DNA from: Defluviitaleaceae bacterium
GTDB taxonomy: Bacteria; Bacillota; Clostridia; Lachnospirales; WRAX01
Direction of reading: 5' to 3'
NCBI GenBank assembly: GCA_009784575.1
Contig: WRBK01000004.1
Span: forward strand, 1 to 64,000
Length of the DNA stretch: 64,000 nt
Shown here piece by piece: positions 1 through 8,500 of this stretch (position 1 is its first letter; every line of letters begins with the position of its first letter). A program made the translations under genes and the position numbers. A model generated the notes under the pieces. It had not been told where the DNA came from. It did not search any database and saw nothing but the letters and a program-made list of their open reading frames with translations.

Positions 1-52
1 ATGGCTCTATGATTTTCCATTGTGTATCAGTAATATCTGTTATATACCCCAT
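1..52 (-). mobile_element. IS5-type transposase, N-terminal fragment at window edge
   Basis: Read on the minus strand from an ATG at 52, the edge encodes MGYITDITDTQWKIIEP. This is the typical N-terminus of IS5-family (IS4 superfamily, DUF4096-type) transposases, with the conserved T-D-x-Q-W-x-x-I-E-P block. A GAGGTG ribosome-binding site sits just upstream (about 59-64). The gene runs out of the window, so its integrity is unknown. The element end must lie between 53 and about 180, but I could not pick out the terminal inverted repeat with confidence. Confidence 0.72.
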
Positions 53-181
53 ATTCACACCTCATTTGTTGTTATATGGTATATATCGGCAGATTTTGAT
101 AATTATTGAATACAGGTTCTAAGTTTCGAACTATGCTATAACAGACACAGGATTAAGGAATAATAATGTGGAGGAATAAAA

Positions 182-1156
182 ATGAATATTATGGAAACTA
201 TCACTATAATAGTTATCCCTCTTGCCTTGGGTATTGTTACCTCGGTAATTGCTACATTCATAACTAACAAAATAATAAGTTCAGAGGAAATTATCAAGAG
301 AAGGATAATGAGAATTATCAAAACCTCCTTGAGAGCTTGTGGCAATCCTAGCAATTTACTTGATTTTGATGCTAAAAAGTTTAGAAAAACCATTGTTGTT
401 TGGCAGGAATATAAAAATGAACTGATAAGAAAAATTAACAATTCACAAAATGCCGACATTAAAATTAAAATTGAACCTAAAATGTTTCTCATGAATAAAG
501 GAAATAGCTTCAACGACGAAAAACTAAAAGCCTACAATATGTTTTGTGATATATTTATTCACAACTTTTCAGACGTTTTTTCTATGGATAGCGAATACAT
601 AATATCTAGCCGCCAACAAGAAGTTGTCAATGTAGATAAAAAACAATCTATGGGGGGGCAAGTGATGATGCTTAGAGGTTTATTTAAAAGAATTTCAGAG
701 CGAAGACAAAAGAATAAAATAAATCAAATATCAAAGTCTTTGTATGAAATTGCGAGTAAAAAGCTTAGCCTTCACTTATTTGATGAAGCATTAGAATACT
801 CTTATGCAGCTCTGGAAGCAGAAACCAACGACACAGTAATTAGAGCAGATGTGCTTGTGTTAATATCGCTCGTTTATAGTGCCATGGGTCACTATCAAGA
901 GGAATTAAGTAAACTTAATGAAGCTTTATCTATTAGAGAAAAAACTCTAGGCAAAGAACACCCATCCACAGCCACCACATACAACAATATCGCAAGTGTC
1001 TACGATAACCAAGGCGACCACACCAAAGCCCTAGAGTGGTATAATAAAGCCTCGGGAATCTTCGAAAAGATGTTAGGCGAAAAACATCCATTTACCATAA
1101 CAACTCGTAATAATATTGACATAACAACCAAAAAGCAAAAATCGCAGGAGGAATAA
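182..1156 (+). CDS. Membrane-anchored tetratricopeptide repeat protein
   Basis: Predicted protein of 324 aa. Residues about 5-30 form one hydrophobic segment, so it is probably membrane-anchored with a cytoplasmic body. The C-terminal third carries TPR units of the kinesin-light-chain type (HPSTATTYNNIASVYDNQGD, then a second HPFTITTRNNI half repeat). Such repeats normally mediate protein binding, and the partner cannot be inferred. The middle is charged and not recognisable. The start is supported by GGAGG at 172-176. It abuts the next gene directly (stop at 1156, ATG at 1157), so the two are probably co-transcribed. Base composition in the first 700 bases is noticeably more AT-rich than the genes downstream, and together with the IS edge this hints at an acquired segment. 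Confidence 0.75.
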   Translation: MNIMETITIIVIPLALGIVTSVIATFITNKIISSEEIIKRRIMRIIKTSLRACGNPSNLLDFDAKKFRKTIVVWQEYKNELIRKINNSQNADIKIKIEPKMFLMNKGNSFNDEKLKAYNMFCDIFIHNFSDVFSMDSEYIISSRQQEVVNVDKKQSMGGQVMMLRGLFKRISERRQKNKINQISKSLYEIASKKLSLHLFDEALEYSYAALEAETNDTVIRADVLVLISLVYSAMGHYQEELSKLNEALSIREKTLGKEHPSTATTYNNIASVYDNQGDHTKALEWYNKASGIFEKMLGEKHPFTITTRNNIDITTKKQKSQEE

Positions 1157-1804
1157 ATGCTAGAAACCCTAGCCCGCTACCTATCCCGCCTAGCAACGGG
1201 CTTAATAGACCACCTCCTACAAATAGCCATAGGTGCATTTATCATCATTGTGCTTGGCAGGCTATTTATCTCGTTGCCTGCGTGGCGGCTTGGTTTGCGT
1301 GGGGCTATCAGGCAAAATGGCTATATGCACTATCTTTCTGGCTACTATATGTTTGCATCAGGCGACGACCTGAATATATACATAATCGCTGATGGTGTAT
1401 GGGGTATTAATGCCACGCATCTTGTCTTTTTGCATCGCTCCGCGCCTGATAAGTTGGACGTGGCTATTGAAATTTCTGAGGTTCAAAATATGGAGATATT
1501 TCATTATGACATTAGCGAGTGCATTTTTGCGGAGAATAATGATGCGGATGTTATTGTGCATGGTATAGATAATGCGCTAGAAACACCTAAGCCAATGCGT
1601 GCGGAGTTTGTTATAGAAGAAAAGCTCACAAATGCTATGAAAAAGCCGATGGTAAAGTCTACGTTGGAAATGAAAGCAAATGAGCTTGTGTGTAGAATAA
1701 CGCTGGCGGATGGTGCGGAGAGTTTCTTTTACTACAAAGATACACATAGAAATGCAGATGCTATTAAAGAAATCACTGAAATATTTCGCAGGGACGGCTT
1801 GTAG
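1157..1804 (+). CDS. Uncharacterised single-pass membrane protein
   Basis: Predicted protein of 215 aa. One strong transmembrane segment lies at about residues 22-42 (LLQIAIGAFIIIVLG-type), followed by a soluble domain of about 170 residues rich in beta-like alternation. I recognise no family motif. The ATG follows the preceding TPR gene without a gap, with AGGAGG at 1146-1151 inside that gene's end, so translational coupling is likely. A partner role with the TPR protein at the membrane is an inference from position only. Confidence 0.65.
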   Translation: MLETLARYLSRLATGLIDHLLQIAIGAFIIIVLGRLFISLPAWRLGLRGAIRQNGYMHYLSGYYMFASGDDLNIYIIADGVWGINATHLVFLHRSAPDKLDVAIEISEVQNMEIFHYDISECIFAENNDADVIVHGIDNALETPKPMRAEFVIEEKLTNAMKKPMVKSTLEMKANELVCRITLADGAESFFYYKDTHRNADAIKEITEIFRRDGL

Positions 1805-1845
1805 GTATTTGTATAATAAACGGGCGGTCACAGACCGCCCCTACA
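1800..1845. repeat. Palindromic element between convergent genes
   Basis: A perfect inverted repeat GGGCGGTC-aca-GACCGCCC (1822-1840) is nested inside TGTAGG (1800-1805) and CCTACA (1840-1845). It lies between two convergent genes but lacks a clear T-tract on either strand. It could act as a bidirectional transcript end or be a REP-like repeat. A related GC-rich palindrome is at 20969-20994. Confidence 0.6.
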
Positions 1846-1847
1846 GG

Positions 1848-2240
1848 TTACTTTTTGAAATTTATCCCGATAGCTCCACCTATGCCGCCGCCAACCACCG
1901 AAAGCAGTGTTAAGATGATTTTGCGGCTATCTAGTACAAAGCCGCCGTTAATCCATACGATGATTAAAATTAAAATGACCGCGTATAGTCCGCCTGCTGC
2001 CATGCCCCATAGCCAGCCGCGGCTGGCTGCTTTGCGGGATGCATCAAAGCCAGCTATTATTACGGCTACGACGCAAGTTATCATAACGATGATGGGTATG
2101 GTGGTTTCTTGTAATGATGTGTATGTAATGCCTACGGCTGTGGCTATAAAAGCTGTGGCGGTGATGGCATAGGCAATGACCACGCCCATCACAAGCCCCA
2201 AAATTTGTCGTTTTCTTGTGTCCATCTGCTCTCTATTCAT
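1848..2240 (-). CDS. TIGR04086-family small membrane protein
   Basis: Predicted protein of 130 aa with four hydrophobic helices (about residues 12-36, 45-65, 75-97, 105-125). The loop with ASRKAASRGWLWGMAAGGLYA between helices 2 and 3 matches the GGFYAGRKAGSKGWLNG-like signature of the Clostridia/Bacilli TIGR04086 (YrzE-like) membrane family, whose function is unknown. It is transcribed convergently with the preceding gene and divergently from the next. Confidence 0.65.
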   Translation of the reverse strand: MNREQMDTRKRQILGLVMGVVIAYAITATAFIATAVGITYTSLQETTIPIIVMITCVVAVIIAGFDASRKAASRGWLWGMAAGGLYAVILILIIVWINGGFVLDSRKIILTLLSVVGGGIGGAIGINFKK

Positions 2241-2340
2241 ATTATCTCGTCCCTTGCTTTTTTACAAATATACGATGGCTTATACAAGTTTATGACAAGT
2301 TATAGTGACTTTAGTTTTACGCATTTTATTAAATTAGGGA

Positions 2341-2369
2341 TTGAAAATACGGGCATACTATGGTACAAT
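2341..2369 (+). promoter_or_regulatory. Sigma-A promoter for the 188-aa gene
   Basis: TTGAAA (2341-2346) and TACAAT (2364-2369) are separated by 17 bases. The expected transcript start is about 2376, some 40 bases upstream of the ATG at 2416. Confidence 0.65.
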
Positions 2370-2415
2370 GGAGTATTAACTAAATCACATCCAATTATAT
2401 AACGAGGGGATGCTT

Positions 2416-2976
2416 ATGAATAAAGCACATGCAATTGTTAATAGACTGCTTGAGTTTAACGGCGAAAGACCATTTATTGACCATTTTTATAATGGTGAAC
2501 ACAAATTTGCTTTTGTAGCAGTAAAATTAACAGAAGAAGAACGTGACAAACTAAAGGACTTTGACTGGACTGCCAGCTCTGTAATAGGCAGACCAAACAA
2601 AATAGCACTTTTTCTTAAAATTAAGCCTTTTGCGGCTACAAACACATCCAAAGACCCCATTGGCGATTTTGTTATTCCTTTTAAGGAGCGTCATGTGGCT
2701 GTTGGTTGGCGTAGAAGATACGATGACCTCTCTGTGATTGATAAGGTCAGGGAATTGCTAGAGATTGTGTCGCTTTCGTATCTTAATGCGGAAGATGTTA
2801 TTGGTCATATCGCGCTTAATGATGCTGACCTTAACTACGAAGAAACCATGAGCAAAATTGAGATTCCTGCTGATGTTTTGGCGGATGATAGAAACCATAT
2901 GTTTAAGCTAAGGCTGGGCGATGGTGCGGGTACGAGTCCTGGCGACGGGTATGGGTTTAAGAAGTTTAAGAACTGA
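2416..2976 (+). CDS. Hypothetical cytoplasmic protein
   Basis: Predicted protein of 186 aa. I chose the second ATG (2416) because GAGGGG at 2404-2409 sits 6 bases upstream of it, while the first ATG (2410) touches the Shine-Dalgarno sequence. No signal peptide or membrane segment is present, the composition is charged, and the C-terminus is Gly-rich (GDGAGTSPGDGYGFKKFKN). I recognise no domain. It is monocistronic, with its own promoter and a strong terminator downstream. Confidence 0.65.
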   Translation: MNKAHAIVNRLLEFNGERPFIDHFYNGEHKFAFVAVKLTEEERDKLKDFDWTASSVIGRPNKIALFLKIKPFAATNTSKDPIGDFVIPFKERHVAVGWRRRYDDLSVIDKVRELLEIVSLSYLNAEDVIGHIALNDADLNYEETMSKIEIPADVLADDRNHMFKLRLGDGAGTSPGDGYGFKKFKN

Positions 2977-2981
2977 TAAAA

Positions 2982-3023
2982 AATAACAGCGGCTTTTGGT
3001 ATTGCCCAAAGCCGCTGTTATTT
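2982..3023. terminator. Bidirectional rho-independent terminator
   Basis: The stem ATAACAGCGGCTTT is answered by AAAGCCGCTGTTAT with a short loop. It is flanked by A-rich sequence on the left and TTTT on the right, so it can end both the plus-strand 186-aa gene and the minus-strand tmcAL gene. Confidence 0.85.
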
Positions 3024-3046
3024 TAATGTCCTCTTAATTCAATATT

Positions 3047-4279
3047 CTATACCATTGCCATTGGTCTTTCCAGCTCATTTTTTTCAGGAACGCCTTGAGC
3101 TTTTAATCCTAGCCAATAGGCGCGGGTTGCGGACATTTCTGCTTCTAGCATAATATGTGCATTGCTTGATAGATTTTTTGCGTGTTTTAAATTTGTTACT
3201 ACAGGTAATGCTGAGGTAGCATGGAGACGTTTTAGTAATGCCTCTTTTTTGCGCCTAAAGCCAAGCACGCGGATATATGGGATATCTGCTTTTGCAGAAT
3301 CAGCGTATATGCCAAGAATGATGCGTAAAACGGCGCGCTGTAACGCGGTATGGGTATGGCTTTTGCTTTTTGTTGCTTCTAATACATCGGAAATAAGATA
3401 ATGACTCTTTGCTGTATTTACGAGCCTGTTTAGCATAGATTGTGATAGACCGCTAAGCTTCAATAACTGTTCTTTTGAGGTAGAATGCAATGCATAATGA
3501 AGATATGAACTAAAGTTGTCTAGGCGATTTATGCTGGTTTTGCGATGCTCGCCAACAAGCACCCTAAAGCTGTTTTGTGGCATTAGGGGTAGCAGTCTGG
3601 CTAGGTCGCCTCCTGCATGTATATGCTTGCGAATAGCTCCAGCGGATGCTGTGCCGTATGATGCATGTTCGGTTTGGAGTTGGTCAGAATTATGCGCCGC
3701 ACCTTGGCGTTTTATGGTGCGTACAGCTATGCGAGATACTAGGTCATTATTTATGATGGCTTTGAGGTATTCTATACCCAAGATATTGTTTGGGTGATTG
3801 ATGATATCGGCGGCATCATCGCCCATGGTGGTGGCTATGGCTGTTGCCCGCGCCATAGGAAAAGAAACGCCTTCTGCCAGATTTGTTTTAAGCACCTGCT
3901 TGAACTCATCTGTTTCGCGGCAAAGTTGACGTGCTATGTCCCATAGCGGTGAAATTTCGCCGATTTCTGAGCCAAAGCATAATGTGTCCACTATATTTGT
4001 GGCCGCCAAAACACGACAAGCACCGTCTGCAAAGCCTTCGGCAGAAGAGGTTGCCCATGCCACAGGTAGCTCTAGCACAATGTCCACACCGCAATTTATA
4101 GCCATTTGTGCGCGTCGGTATTTATCTAGCATTGCTGGTTCGCCGCGTTGCACAAAATCACCGCTCATTACGGCTATTACATCTTGCGCGCCTACTTCGC
4201 GCCTACTTCTGTCCAGATGGTAGGCATGACCATTATGAAAAGGGTTATATTCTGTTATTATCCCACAAACTTTGCTCAT
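3047..4279 (-). CDS. tmcAL: tRNA(Met) cytidine acetate ligase TmcAL
   Basis: Predicted protein of 410 aa, the usual family length (formerly DUF795/YlbM). The N-terminus ITEYNPFHNGHAYHL contains the HxGH nucleotidyltransferase motif. MSGDFVQRGEPA and the conserved helix DIVLELP follow. In this family the enzyme activates acetate with ATP and acetylates the wobble cytidine of elongator tRNA-Met. Its place beside the pta/ackA/yceD/rpmF block is common in Clostridia, although here chemotaxis genes lie in between. It is transcribed away from cheR. Confidence 0.9.
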   Translation of the reverse strand: MSKVCGIITEYNPFHNGHAYHLDRSRREVGAQDVIAVMSGDFVQRGEPAMLDKYRRAQMAINCGVDIVLELPVAWATSSAEGFADGACRVLAATNIVDTLCFGSEIGEISPLWDIARQLCRETDEFKQVLKTNLAEGVSFPMARATAIATTMGDDAADIINHPNNILGIEYLKAIINNDLVSRIAVRTIKRQGAAHNSDQLQTEHASYGTASAGAIRKHIHAGGDLARLLPLMPQNSFRVLVGEHRKTSINRLDNFSSYLHYALHSTSKEQLLKLSGLSQSMLNRLVNTAKSHYLISDVLEATKSKSHTHTALQRAVLRIILGIYADSAKADIPYIRVLGFRRKKEALLKRLHATSALPVVTNLKHAKNLSSNAHIMLEAEMSATRAYWLGLKAQGVPEKNELERPMAMV

Positions 4280-4394
4280 AAGCTTCCCTGCTTTTGGTTA
4301 ATCGTTAAGTTAATATGATTATACATCATTTTGCGATTTATGTCCATCATATATTGTACAATAAAGTAGCCATAAAATCAAGATTGCAAAAGAC

Positions 4395-4423
4395 TTGACA
4401 AAGTGGCGAATTTTGGGTATTAT
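4395..4423 (+). promoter_or_regulatory. Strong sigma-A promoter upstream of cheR
   Basis: TTGACA (4395-4400), a 17-base spacer and TATTAT (4418-4423). It gives a leader of about 175 nt before cheR. Confidence 0.75.
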
Positions 4424-4429
4424 TAGGTA

Positions 4430-4607
4430 TATATAGAAGAAATGACAAATGAATCACTGATTATTCATAATAACGCTAGGATGGCGGCTAAAGGCGTTTT
4501 GCTTAAAAATAAGCTTTTGAGGGTATTTCACGCTTCGTTGATGCTAGTATCAACATGAGCTAAGAAAATTTTTAAGTTAAGCGACGAGAGGTGGCGAGGA
4601 TTGAGCC
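4430..4607 (+). other. Long structured leader of cheR
   Basis: The non-coding stretch between the promoter and cheR contains small hairpins (GCTT-aaaaat-AAGC near 4500-4513; TTGAT-gctagt-ATCAA near 4538-4553) and purine-rich GACGAGAGGTGGCGAGGA ahead of the ATG. I could not match it to a known riboswitch class. It could be a plain 5' UTR or a regulatory leader. Confidence 0.4.
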
Positions 4608-5417
4608 ATGGAATTAAAAGAACGGGAATTTAACCAGATAAGGGAGTATATCAAAGAACATTACGGCATATCGCTGGGGGATGAAAAGAGCACCCTTGTT
4701 TTCTCGCGTTTGCGACCATTATTGAAGCAAAAAGGCTTTGGAGATTTCTCTGAATATATTAATTACCTTAAAAATGATAAATCTGGTGAGGCTGCTGTGG
4801 TTTTTATTAATAGATTAACCACAAACCACACATTCTTTATGCGAGAGCCAGAGCATATAGACTTTTTGCGGGCTAATGTGTTTCCTTGGATAGAGGACAA
4901 GCATGGTAAGGCACGAGACCTTCGGTTGTGGTGTGCTGGATGCTCCAGCGGCGAGGAAGCATATACTTTGCAGATGGCGGCGCAGGATTATTTTGACGGA
5001 AAACAGGGCTGGGATACAGAAATCTTAGCGACTGATATTTCTGAGAGGGTATTGCAACAGGCCACTCTTGGGATATATTCTAATGAAAGCCTAAAAACAA
5101 TGCCTGATGACTGGCTTAAAAAATACTTTAAACGCTACGATAATGACAATATGGTAGCTAGAGACGAGCTAAAAAAACACATAACTTATAGGAAATTTAA
5201 CTTGATGGAAGAAAATTTGCCATTCAAAAAGAAGTTCCATGTTATCTTTTGTAGAAATGTTATGATATATTTTGATAACAATACAAGGGAAGCACTGGTC
5301 AATAGATATTATAATGCACTAGAAAATGATGGATATTTGTTCATTGGACATTCGGAATCGCTAAGCAATGTGAAGTCCAATTTTAAATATGTAATGCCAG
5401 CTGTATACAAGAAATAG
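4608..5417 (+). CDS. cheR: Chemotaxis protein methyltransferase CheR
   Basis: Predicted protein of 269 aa, full family length. The N-terminal CheR helical domain (about 1-75, with TTNHTFFMREPEH) is followed by the SAM-binding Rossmann domain with LRLWCAGCSSGEEAYT (motif I) and FHVIFCRNVMIYFD. The enzyme methylates glutamates on chemoreceptors using S-adenosylmethionine. It is followed by cheA and cheW, but no cheB, cheY, cheD or receptor gene is nearby, so the methylation cycle must be completed elsewhere. Confidence 0.93.
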   Translation: MELKEREFNQIREYIKEHYGISLGDEKSTLVFSRLRPLLKQKGFGDFSEYINYLKNDKSGEAAVVFINRLTTNHTFFMREPEHIDFLRANVFPWIEDKHGKARDLRLWCAGCSSGEEAYTLQMAAQDYFDGKQGWDTEILATDISERVLQQATLGIYSNESLKTMPDDWLKKYFKRYDNDNMVARDELKKHITYRKFNLMEENLPFKKKFHVIFCRNVMIYFDNNTREALVNRYYNALENDGYLFIGHSESLSNVKSNFKYVMPAVYKK

Positions 5418-5431
5418 AAATTAGGAAGCTT

Positions 5432-5554
5432 AAGGCATCTCTAAAGGCTGTTTCGCACAATTTATTACGCGCACGGCTTCCGATGTTTTTGCCGAAAATC
5501 ACTGCAAAAACACCTGCCGCCTATCACGCTAATAAATTGGCTCAACGATGCCTT
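5432..5554. repeat. 123-nt nested palindrome between cheR and cheA
   Basis: Nested inverted arms occur in order: AAGGCATC (5432) with GATGCCTT (5547); AATTTATTA (5459) with TAATAAATT (5530); CGGC (5474) with GCCG (5516); TGTTTTTGC (5484) with GCAAAAACA (5504). The RNA would fold into one long imperfect hairpin. No T-tract follows. It may be a MITE-like palindrome or an intercistronic processing element. Confidence 0.65.
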
Positions 5555-5584
5555 TATAGATACCAATGACAGGAGGTTGTGGCT

Positions 5585-7957
5585 ATGGCTGATTTTGACA
5601 GAGAATCCATGCTGGAGATGTTTAGTTTTGAGATGAATCAATTGGTGGACCAATTGGAGCAAACAATCATCGGAAGCGAATCTGGCTTTTCGATGGAATT
5701 TATTAACGAGGTTTTCCGCATCATGCACACAATAAAAGGGTCTGCGGCGATGATGCTCTTTGACACCATTGCTACGGCAACGCACGCCGCCGAGGATTTG
5801 TTTTATTATCTGCGCGAAGAAAACCCCGAAGGCGTTGATTATAGCGAACTAACAGACTATGTGCTTGCGTGCATGGACTTTATTAAGGATGAGCTGGCGA
5901 AGATAGAGCAAAAAGTGCCAGTGGATGGTAATCCTGCGCCTGTGGTGGCCGATATTACGGGCTTTTTGCAACGCCTTAAAGGCGATGAAACAGCAACGCC
6001 AGCAGTGGCATCTGCTCCTGCGACCGCCGCTCCTAGTAGCTCTACGAAAAGCTCAGATAATCCTTTTGGCAAGCATAAATACAAAGCGAAGATACGCTTT
6101 GATGAGAATGCGCAAATGGAAAATGTGCGTGCGTTTACTATTGTGAATAATCTAAAAGATTATGCCATGGGTATACTTCATGAGCCAGAGGATATTATAA
6201 CGGAGGATTCAATAGAGGCTATCCGCAAAAATGGCTTTGCTATTACATTTTCTTCTGATGTATCCTATAAAGAAATGTTTGACATTTTGAGCCGCTCCGT
6301 ATATATAAAGGATATATATCTGGAAGAGTTTACACAGGAGAGCTTTGACCTAGATGGTTTGCATAGCTATTTTGTAAAAATGAAATTTGACGAAGGCGCG
6401 TTGATGGAAAATGTACGTGCATACACTGCTGTTCATAATATCAAGGCGTATGCCGAATATCTTTTACATGTGCCAGAAGATTTGGTAGATGAAACAAATG
6501 CAGAAGTTATAAGAAAAGATGGCTTGAAGCTAGACCTTGTGACGACAAAAGGTTATGATGAGCTAAATGAGATGTTGTCACAAACGGTGTATCTTAAAGA
6601 GTTGAGCATAGAAAAAATAAAACATGAGATTAGCGAACAAGAAATAGCTCCAAAAGAAATGCAAGAAGTAAAACAGGAAGAACAAAAACAAGAGGTTCCA
6701 CAAGAAACTGCAAAACCTGTGGTTGCTCCTGCATCGACCCCTGTACCAAGTGTACCTGCTGTACAGGACAGCCAAAGCGCGATGCCAAAAAAATCAGCTG
6801 CGCAAGCTGTTATTTCCGTAAATGTATCTAAGCTTGACCAGTTGCTAAAATTTATGGGTGAGCTTGTTATAGCGGAAGCTATGGTTACGCAAAACCCAGA
6901 GCTAGAAGGACTTAGTCTTGAAAACTTCAATAAAGAGGCAAGGCAATTGAAAAAGATTATAAATGATGTGCAAGAGACTGTTATGGCTATGCGAATGGTT
7001 TCGCTTTCTAATACATTTTTTAAGATGAACCGTATTGTGCGTGATATGTGCAAAGCCCTTGGCAAAGAGGCTACATTAGAGATAGTGGGCGAAGAAACAG
7101 AAGTGGATAAAAACATAATGGAGCATATAGGCGACCCCCTTATGCATATTATACGTAATTCTCTTGACCATGGCATAGAGTCGCCAGAACGCCGCCGCGC
7201 GGCAGGCAAGCCAGAAAAAGGAAATATACTCTTAGAAGCGCGGAATGTTGGAAGCGAAGTTTGGGTGATTATTGAGGACGACGGCAATGGGCTTAATAAA
7301 GACCGCATAATGGAAAAGGCTAAAAACAATGGTCTGCTTAAAAAGCCAGAAAATGAGTATACGGATAAAGAAATATTCCAATTTATCTTTATGCCTGGCT
7401 TTTCTACTAATGAGCAGGTGACGAGTTATAGCGGTCGCGGTGTTGGCATGGACGTGGTTAATAAAAACCTAGAATTTGTTGGCGGTAGCGTGGTTGTGGA
7501 TAGCATACCTAGTGAAGGTAGCACATTCATACTCAAGATTCCGCTTACTTTGGCTATTATCAAGGGCATGATTGTTCATGTGGCTGGTTGTAAGTATACG
7601 ATACCTATTGTATCTATACGTGATTCGTTCCGTGCTAGCACAGATGATATCTTCATGGATCCAAGTGGCAATGAGATGATAACCGTGCGTGGTGACCATT
7701 ATAATGTGGTACGACTGAACGAGTTTTTTGGTTTGCAAGGCGACGTTAAGGTTATTGAAGATGGTATAATGATGATTATAGAAAATGGCGATGATGCCAT
7801 ATGCCTATTTGTAGACGAGCTTATCGGCGAACAAGCAGTTGTACGTAAGCCCATACCGAAGTATATTAAGCAGATACGCGGTATTTCGGGCTGTACGCTT
7901 CTTGGTAATGGCGATATTAGCTTGATTATTGATGTGGCAGGTTTCTTTGATAAATAG
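5585..7957 (+). CDS. cheA: Chemotaxis histidine kinase CheA
   Basis: Predicted protein of 790 aa. I chose ATG 5585, which has AGGAGG at 5571-5576, over the GTG two codons upstream. Domains in order: an Hpt (P1) with the phospho-acceptor His48 in MHTIKGSAAMM; two consecutive homologous modules (about 160-260 and 265-345, both KF/RFDE-ALMENVRA-like), best read as duplicated P2-type response-regulator docking domains; a Pro/Ala-rich linker; P3 dimerisation; the HATPase core (IRNSLDHGIESPERR, EDDGNGL, GRGVGMDVV); and a CheW-like P5 domain. It phosphorylates CheY and CheB in response to receptor signals. Confidence 0.93.
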   Translation: MADFDRESMLEMFSFEMNQLVDQLEQTIIGSESGFSMEFINEVFRIMHTIKGSAAMMLFDTIATATHAAEDLFYYLREENPEGVDYSELTDYVLACMDFIKDELAKIEQKVPVDGNPAPVVADITGFLQRLKGDETATPAVASAPATAAPSSSTKSSDNPFGKHKYKAKIRFDENAQMENVRAFTIVNNLKDYAMGILHEPEDIITEDSIEAIRKNGFAITFSSDVSYKEMFDILSRSVYIKDIYLEEFTQESFDLDGLHSYFVKMKFDEGALMENVRAYTAVHNIKAYAEYLLHVPEDLVDETNAEVIRKDGLKLDLVTTKGYDELNEMLSQTVYLKELSIEKIKHEISEQEIAPKEMQEVKQEEQKQEVPQETAKPVVAPASTPVPSVPAVQDSQSAMPKKSAAQAVISVNVSKLDQLLKFMGELVIAEAMVTQNPELEGLSLENFNKEARQLKKIINDVQETVMAMRMVSLSNTFFKMNRIVRDMCKALGKEATLEIVGEETEVDKNIMEHIGDPLMHIIRNSLDHGIESPERRRAAGKPEKGNILLEARNVGSEVWVIIEDDGNGLNKDRIMEKAKNNGLLKKPENEYTDKEIFQFIFMPGFSTNEQVTSYSGRGVGMDVVNKNLEFVGGSVVVDSIPSEGSTFILKIPLTLAIIKGMIVHVAGCKYTIPIVSIRDSFRASTDDIFMDPSGNEMITVRGDHYNVVRLNEFFGLQGDVKVIEDGIMMIIENGDDAICLFVDELIGEQAVVRKPIPKYIKQIRGISGCTLLGNGDISLIIDVAGFFDK

Positions 7958-7996
7958 GATGTGTTTGTGACATATTGAAAACAGGAGGTAAAACAT

Positions 7997-8476
7997 ATGT
8001 CAAATATAGTTGAAAATGATGTTTTAATGGAGTCGGGAAATAGCACAGATTCTACAAAAAATATGTATCTGGCTTTTGTGATAGAGGACGAACAGTTTGC
8101 TGTGGACGTTGGACATATCAAGGAGATTATAGGGGTTGAACCTATAACCCTTGTTCCACGTACAGAAGACTATATAAAGGGTATATTCAACCTACGCGGT
8201 GATATTGTACCCGCTATAGATGTACGCTCGCGCTTTCGTAAGCCAGAAATCCCATATAATCAGCTAACATGTATTGTTGTTGTTTTTTATCAAGATTATA
8301 TACTTGGGCTTATTGTTGATAGCATTTTGGGCGTGTATATTATAGAAGAAGACATGATTTCTTCGCCACCAAATGCCAAGTTGAGCTATAGCAATCAATT
8401 TGTGAAGAACATAGGCAAAGCAGATGATGGCATAAAGCTGTTGCTTGACCTAGAGAAGCTGATATTTGATATATAA
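7997..8476 (+). CDS. cheW: Chemotaxis coupling protein CheW
   Basis: Predicted protein of 159 aa, one SH3-like CheW domain (FVIEDEQFAVDVGHIKEII, then GIFNLRGDIVPAIDVRSRF). It bridges receptors to CheA. A non-conserved tail of about 15 residues precedes the domain. The ATG has AGGAGG upstream (7983-7988), and only 39 bases separate it from cheA, so it is co-transcribed. Confidence 0.93.
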   Translation: MSNIVENDVLMESGNSTDSTKNMYLAFVIEDEQFAVDVGHIKEIIGVEPITLVPRTEDYIKGIFNLRGDIVPAIDVRSRFRKPEIPYNQLTCIVVVFYQDYILGLIVDSILGVYIIEEDMISSPPNAKLSYSNQFVKNIGKADDGIKLLLDLEKLIFDI

Positions 8477-8500
8477 TATATCTTGGGAGGGAAAATTCAC

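Noticed and set aside
4430-4607. c-di-GMP or other known riboswitch in the cheR leader
   Set aside because: I looked for the GEMM-type conserved blocks and did not find them. Left as an unassigned leader.
6553-7329. 258-aa ORF antisense to cheA
   Set aside because: Ser/Ile-rich shadow of a conserved coding frame, with no independent features.
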